Source of the DNA: Cafeteria roenbergensis
Taxonomy: Eukaryota > Sar > Bigyra > Bicosoecida > Cafeteriaceae
NCBI GenBank assembly: GCA_008330645.1
Contig: VLTN01000008.1
Span: forward strand, 62,001-126,000
Direction of reading: 5' to 3'
Length of the DNA: 64,000 nucleotides
The notes below the pieces were generated by a model that saw only the letters and a list, made by a program, of their open reading frames with translations, had not been told where the DNA came from and ran no database searches. Positions 60,282 through 64,000 of the stretch are shown piece by piece; the first letter of the stretch is position 1, and every line of letters begins with the position of its first letter. Position numbers and translations under genes: made by a program.

Positions 60282-62856
60282 ACGCCTCGGGCCGCAGCCG
60301 CAGCGAGTGAGCGGCGTTGGTGTGCGTCCGGCGGTCCGCACCGGAGTAGAACCCGGTCCAAAACCCGCCCATGGCTTCCCGCTGCCGCAGCGACACGGCC
60401 ACCAGCGCCGTGTTGTTTGCAGCCACAAACATAAAGAGCATGAAGAGCGCCAGCCCTGCCGGGAGGGCCCCGGTGGAGCCGTCGCTGGCGGTGCCGAGCG
60501 TGACGGCGCAAGCCAGAAGCAGCGCCGCTTGGCCGGCGGCCGCTCCCATCAGCCACTGGTGCCACCTGCAGGCGCACGGCGGCGCGGACCGCAGCCACGC
60601 CCGGCGCCGGCGATGCGCGCTGGCGAGCAGGGCGGCCCCTGGGCCACGGGCGGAGCGGATCAACTCCTCCACGCTCTCCGCGGGCGCGGCGGTGCCCCCG
60701 CCGTCGGCCTCCGTCGTGCTTGTCGCGCTCTCCCCTGCAACGGACGGGGCAATTGCCGCCGGCTCTACCGCAGTCACTTCCGACCCGCAGTACCCCACGC
60801 TGCGCCTGCACCTGCCCCCGCCACGGCCGCTGTCCCCGGAGCCCGCGGCGGGCCCCGCCGCGGGCTCCGAGCGCAGCTGGTGGCCTGGGCTAATCGCGTC
60901 GACCGCAGCGACGGCCGCAGCATCGGCCGGCCGCTCCCGGAGGAGGCGCTGCAGGGCAGGGTTGCATGCCGGCACCACGGCTGAGGGGTCCAGCACGGGA
61001 TGAAACGGCTCCACCCGGCGCGCGAGCACGCACACGAACGACGCGCCCGCCAGCACCAGCAGCGAAGCCGTCAGCAGAGGGGCCAGCGCAGCGCCCAGAT
61101 TGAGGTGCGGACCGCCCCCGCCCACCGCCACGGTGGCCGCCGACGCCGCCACCAGCACCACCGAGAGCACGGGCACGAGGCACAGCGCCCCCAGGCACAC
61201 AGGAAGGCCCTGCCTCAGGCGCTGCCACTCACAGTCGCAGGCCAGCGCGCAGGGCCACCACACCAGGCAGGAGGCGGCGGACACCACAAGCGGGACGGCG
61301 GCAGCGCCCCAGGGCAGCGCCTCCAGCACCAGCCTGCTGCTCGCGGCAGAGCCGTCGGCAGAGCCGGTCTGCGGTTGCGCCGCGCTGGCGAGGAGGGACG
61401 CGCCCAGGACCAGGGGCGGCAGCGGAGCCGCCAGGACGGCGATCGCGCCGACCGCCACGGCCACCCACTGCGGCACGAAGGCCGCGTCAGCAAAGACTGT
61501 GGCCCCGAGACACGCCCCGCAGGAGCACAGGTCGTCGGCAGAGCCGCCTTCGGCGAGCGCGCGGATGGGGCCGCCGGAGGGGCAGGCAGGAAAGCCGCCG
61601 AGCAACGCGCGGCGCGGCGGCTCGGGTACGGGAGGCGCGTCGCTGGCGCGGGTGCGGGTGCGGGTGCGGGTGCGGCCGGTGGCGGTGGCGGTGGTTGCGG
61701 GAAGGGGCTTCGGAGGGGGTGGGCGGGGCCCGCACTTGCATGCGCTGCCGGGAGCCAGCGGTGGGTCGGACGCCGCCCCTCGGCGGCGCAGACCGAGCAG
61801 AAAGCGCTGCCGCGGCGATATGAAGGCCGCAGCCTGCACACTCTGGCGGAGCTGCTCGGGGCCCCGGGGGGGGCGCTGGTGGAATGGGGGAGCGCGATCC
61901 AGCGCCACTGGGTGGTTCTGGACAGCGATGAGGTCCAGACGGCCGGGGGTGGGGAGCGCCGCCGAGAAGAGCGCTGGCGGCGAGCCGTGGCGCGGCGAGG
62001 CCCGGGCGGAGACGGGGCGCCGGGGCGGCACGGCGGCCAGGCGAGGCGAGGTCTCGCCACGGCGCGCCGACTGGGGGGGCGTCGCCGGCCGGAGCTCGCC
62101 AGGCGCCGCGGCAGCGGCGGGCACGACCCTCCCCGCTGCTGCCCCCGTGGCGTCCCCGCGCCTCGGTCCTGCAGAGCCGCTCGGCGAGGCCTCGTGCAGG
62201 TGCGCGGCGCTGGAACTCAGGCCGTCGCCTTTGCCCGCTCCCCCAGCCCCGCTCACCGTCTCTCCGGAGGTGGCGGAGAGATGCTCGGCGCTCGATGCGG
62301 TCGCCGGAGCAGGCAGAGACGGGCGAGGATGACGCAGCGCCGGCCGGAGCGGCTGCCGGCTTGAGGTGGCATTCGGCAGCCGCCCGCTGAGACCATCGTC
62401 CTCGTCGCCAGCGTCGTTTGCGGAGCTCGACTGCGTCGGCTGCGCTGGTGGCGGCGTGTCCAGGCCCATGCGCGGGAACTTGGGAGGGGCGCTGGCTCCG
62501 CCACCGTAGGCGACGCGCAAGCGCAACAGGGGCGCAGGCTGCGCACAGCGAGCGCACATGGCGCTCAGGATGGCCACCACGGGCAGCAGCCCGGTCAGCA
62601 AAATGACGAGGCCGACGCTTTGCCACGCCACGCCCGTGGCCAGGCCGTCAAGCTTGAGCGCAACGAGCAGGCAAGCAACTCCTGCAAGCGCAGGCGCCAA
62701 CACGATCGCGCCTGCCAGCTGGAGCGCGTCACAGGCAACCCGGCAGGCGCACGACGACCAGGAGCGAGGACCATCACCCCCTGCCGGGTCCCACGCTGCC
62801 ACCAGGGCGTCCCAGTCGACAGCCAGTCCGCGCGGCACCCGTGGTGGCACCGACAT
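60256..62856 (-). CDS. Multi-pass membrane protein (TMEM185-like?)
   Basis: 866 aa from the ATG at 62856. Hydrophobic pairs flank an LKLDG motif (LLVALKLDGLATGVAWQSV, then VILLTGLLPVVAILSA). A ~260-residue Ser/Pro/Ala-rich cytosolic loop follows. Further helices include WVAVAVGAIAVLAAPLPPLV, CLVWWPCALACD, LVPVLSVVLVAASAATVAV, LLTASLLVLAGASFVCVLA and LMGAAAGQAALLLACAVTL. The A-L-K-L-D-G followed by a W-rich helix recalls TMEM185/FRAXF-associated proteins, which have the same four-to-eight-helix layout. The match rests on few residues. The C-terminus ends in seven Cys read from a CAG/CTG tract just before the stop, an odd end probably made by repeat slippage. Divergent from the GDP-hexose phosphorylase gene. 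Confidence 0.65.
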   Translation of the reverse strand: MSVPPRVPRGLAVDWDALVAAWDPAGGDGPRSWSSCACRVACDALQLAGAIVLAPALAGVACLLVALKLDGLATGVAWQSVGLVILLTGLLPVVAILSAMCARCAQPAPLLRLRVAYGGGASAPPKFPRMGLDTPPPAQPTQSSSANDAGDEDDGLSGRLPNATSSRQPLRPALRHPRPSLPAPATASSAEHLSATSGETVSGAGGAGKGDGLSSSAAHLHEASPSGSAGPRRGDATGAAAGRVVPAAAAAPGELRPATPPQSARRGETSPRLAAVPPRRPVSARASPRHGSPPALFSAALPTPGRLDLIAVQNHPVALDRAPPFHQRPPRGPEQLRQSVQAAAFISPRQRFLLGLRRRGAASDPPLAPGSACKCGPRPPPPKPLPATTATATGRTRTRTRTRASDAPPVPEPPRRALLGGFPACPSGGPIRALAEGGSADDLCSCGACLGATVFADAAFVPQWVAVAVGAIAVLAAPLPPLVLGASLLASAAQPQTGSADGSAASSRLVLEALPWGAAAVPLVVSAASCLVWWPCALACDCEWQRLRQGLPVCLGALCLVPVLSVVLVAASAATVAVGGGGPHLNLGAALAPLLTASLLVLAGASFVCVLARRVEPFHPVLDPSAVVPACNPALQRLLRERPADAAAVAAVDAISPGHQLRSEPAAGPAAGSGDSGRGGGRCRRSVGYCGSEVTAVEPAAIAPSVAGESATSTTEADGGGTAAPAESVEELIRSARGPGAALLASAHRRRRAWLRSAPPCACRWHQWLMGAAAGQAALLLACAVTLGTASDGSTGALPAGLALFMLFMFVAANNTALVAVSLRQREAMGGFWTGFYSGADRRTHTNAAHSLRLRPEASCCCCCCC

Positions 62857-63224
62857 GGGAAGTCAGAGCCTGGCCGCAGGCCGCACTGCAAGGGCCTTGG
62901 CACCGGCGCAACGGCAGCCCCGCGAGCTGTAATTGCGGCGGGGGGCGCTTTGTGCCCGCGCTTGCCAAGGCCGGCCAGCCCTGGCACTGGCCGGTGAGCT
63001 GCGCGCGGCTACAATCCCAGCGGCAGGACAGCAAACCGACCAGCGTGGCAGAGCCCGATGTTGCGCCTCCGCCGTCAGCAAAACAGCCCGTCCTGACGCC
63101 AGCTGCGGCGCGCGCTGGCTGCTCCCGCACCCGCGCAGCGAGGGCCGCCGCAGGCGCCTCGCTGAGAGCGCAGCAGCAGCAGCAGCAGCTGTTGCTGCTT
63201 TCAGGGGCGCGTTGCTCCTTCGGC
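62857..63224. promoter_or_regulatory. Divergent intergenic region with CAG tract
   Basis: 368 bp between the multi-pass protein (-) and the GDP-hexose phosphorylase (+). A CAG repeat at 63171-63189 lies 36 bp before the plus-strand ATG, so it is likely in the 5' UTR. Promoter role is inferred from position. Confidence 0.45.
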
Positions 63225-64000
63225 ATGGCGGCGGGGCAGTTGCTGTCCGGCGACGAGTTGGAGTTGGCGCTCCTCGCAAAATTCCACGCTGCCGTCGCGG
63301 CCGGCCTCACGCGCACCAAGGACGTGACCAAGACGCGATGGGCCGTGCTGGGCCCGCCTGGCCGCGCGGACGAGGACACGCCGCCGGGGAGCCCGGAGTG
63401 GGTGCGGGCGAGCCTGACCGCGCAGTTTAACGAGGAGCACATTGCGGCCAAGCGCAAGTCGCACATGCACGCAGCGGCCGCGCCACCGTCCGTCGTGACG
63501 CCCTTTGACCCGGCGCGGTTTCACTTTGGCAAGGTGGATCCCGCGGAGGTGCTGTTCGCTGTGCGGCTGACGGAAGAGGGCTGCGCCCGGCTTGCCCTGG
63601 AGGTGCCGCGCCTCGCGGCCACCGCGCTGCTCCAGGGAGAGCCAGCGGCCTTGTGCGGGGGCGAGGCAGCAAGGACGGGTGGCCCCGCCGCGGACAGCAG
63701 CTGCTCGGCGGCGTGCGCCACGGAGGCAGGGCCGGATGCAGGCGCCGACGAGCGCGCCGTTTGGCACCCCGTGCTGGTGAACGCCAGCCCCATTTGCGTG
63801 CCCCACGCGCTGCTCGTGCCGTGGCCGGGCCTGCTGCTCCCACAGGTGATGACGCTGCCCGCGCTGCGGCTCGCTCTGGCCACGGCGGCAATGCCCAGCG
63901 CCGCCTCGTTGCGGCTCGCCTTCAACTCGCTGGGGGCCTGGTCATCAGTGAACCACCTTCACTGGCACGTCATCCCAGCGTCGTTTTCTGGCCGCACCAA
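63225..64000 (+). CDS. GDP-hexose phosphorylase (VTC2/GDPGP1 family), 5' part
   Basis: 258 visible residues, cut by the right edge. Family landmarks appear in order: SLTAQFNEEHIAAKRKSH, FDPARFHFGKVDPAEVLFAV, HPVLVNASPICVPHALLVP, LPQVMTLPALRLAL, LRLAFNSLGAWSSVNHLHWH. The last block is the HIT-type active site with His244, His246 and His248. In plant VTC2 the third position is usually Gln (HLHFQAY); here it is His, as in ordinary HIT proteins. VTC2 splits GDP-L-galactose with phosphate in the Smirnoff-Wheeler ascorbate pathway, while animal GDPGP1 acts on GDP-glucose (family knowledge). Which substrate this copy uses cannot be told here. The start at 63225 has a good context and the frame is open to the edge. 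Confidence 0.88.
   Translation, partial: MAAGQLLSGDELELALLAKFHAAVAAGLTRTKDVTKTRWAVLGPPGRADEDTPPGSPEWVRASLTAQFNEEHIAAKRKSHMHAAAAPPSVVTPFDPARFHFGKVDPAEVLFAVRLTEEGCARLALEVPRLAATALLQGEPAALCGGEAARTGGPAADSSCSAACATEAGPDAGADERAVWHPVLVNASPICVPHALLVPWPGLLLPQVMTLPALRLALATAAMPSAASLRLAFNSLGAWSSVNHLHWHVIPASFSGRT

Overview
The window is nuclear DNA of a GC-rich eukaryote, most likely a unicellular alga. The evidence is many spliced genes with short GT-AG introns, a mucolipin-type channel, a DYRK-family kinase, an Arc1p/AIMP1-like protein, an SSU-processome subunit, large membrane-anchored hybrid histidine kinases and a LINE remnant. A GDP-hexose phosphorylase of the VTC2/GDPGP1 type, RNI-type leucine-rich repeats and strong G/C third-position bias fit a haptophyte (perhaps Pavlovales) or a similar marine microalga. 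The lineage is an inference, because no rRNA or organellar marker is present. Genes lie close together (often 100-400 bp apart) on both strands.

Layout: 1-9 kb holds the UTP21/WDR36 5' part (-), a cyclophilin (+), a TRPML-like cation channel (-), a disordered protein (+) and a small two-helix membrane protein (-). 9-18 kb holds a long Ala-rich coiled-coil protein (+), a small ORF (-), an LRR protein (+), a degenerate 5'-truncated LINE (-) and acylphosphatase (+). 18-34 kb is rich in lipid and secreted-enzyme genes: a secreted glycosidase-like protein (+), a tandem SCP2 protein with a peroxisomal SKL end (+), a FAD amine-oxidase/cyclopropane-fatty-acid-synthase fusion (-), a SERAC1-like lipase (-) and a DUF1365 protein (+). 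34-46 kb holds a SAM-domain membrane protein with a 16-copy coding minisatellite (-), a disordered protein (+) and two large membrane proteins (+). 46-64 kb holds a DYRK-type kinase (+), a head-to-head pair of hybrid histidine kinases (- and +), an AIMP1/Arc1p-like tRNA-binding protein (+), a multi-pass membrane protein (-) and the 5' part of a GDP-hexose phosphorylase (+).

Two gene groups look functionally linked. In bacteria an FAD oxidase, a DUF1365 protein and Cfa synthase are often encoded side by side. Here the oxidase and synthase are fused, and DUF1365 lies about 5 kb away, separated only by the SERAC1-like lipase; the SCP2 gene closes the block. The second group is two paralogous hybrid histidine kinases that share a 120-bp intergenic region. 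One has intact ATP-binding boxes. The other has lost them but keeps its histidine and a full receiver.

Nineteen introns placed by protein continuity all start GTRAG, and 18 of 19 end CGCAG, an unusually strict acceptor signature. Coordinates of first exons without a clear start are less certain than the domain calls.
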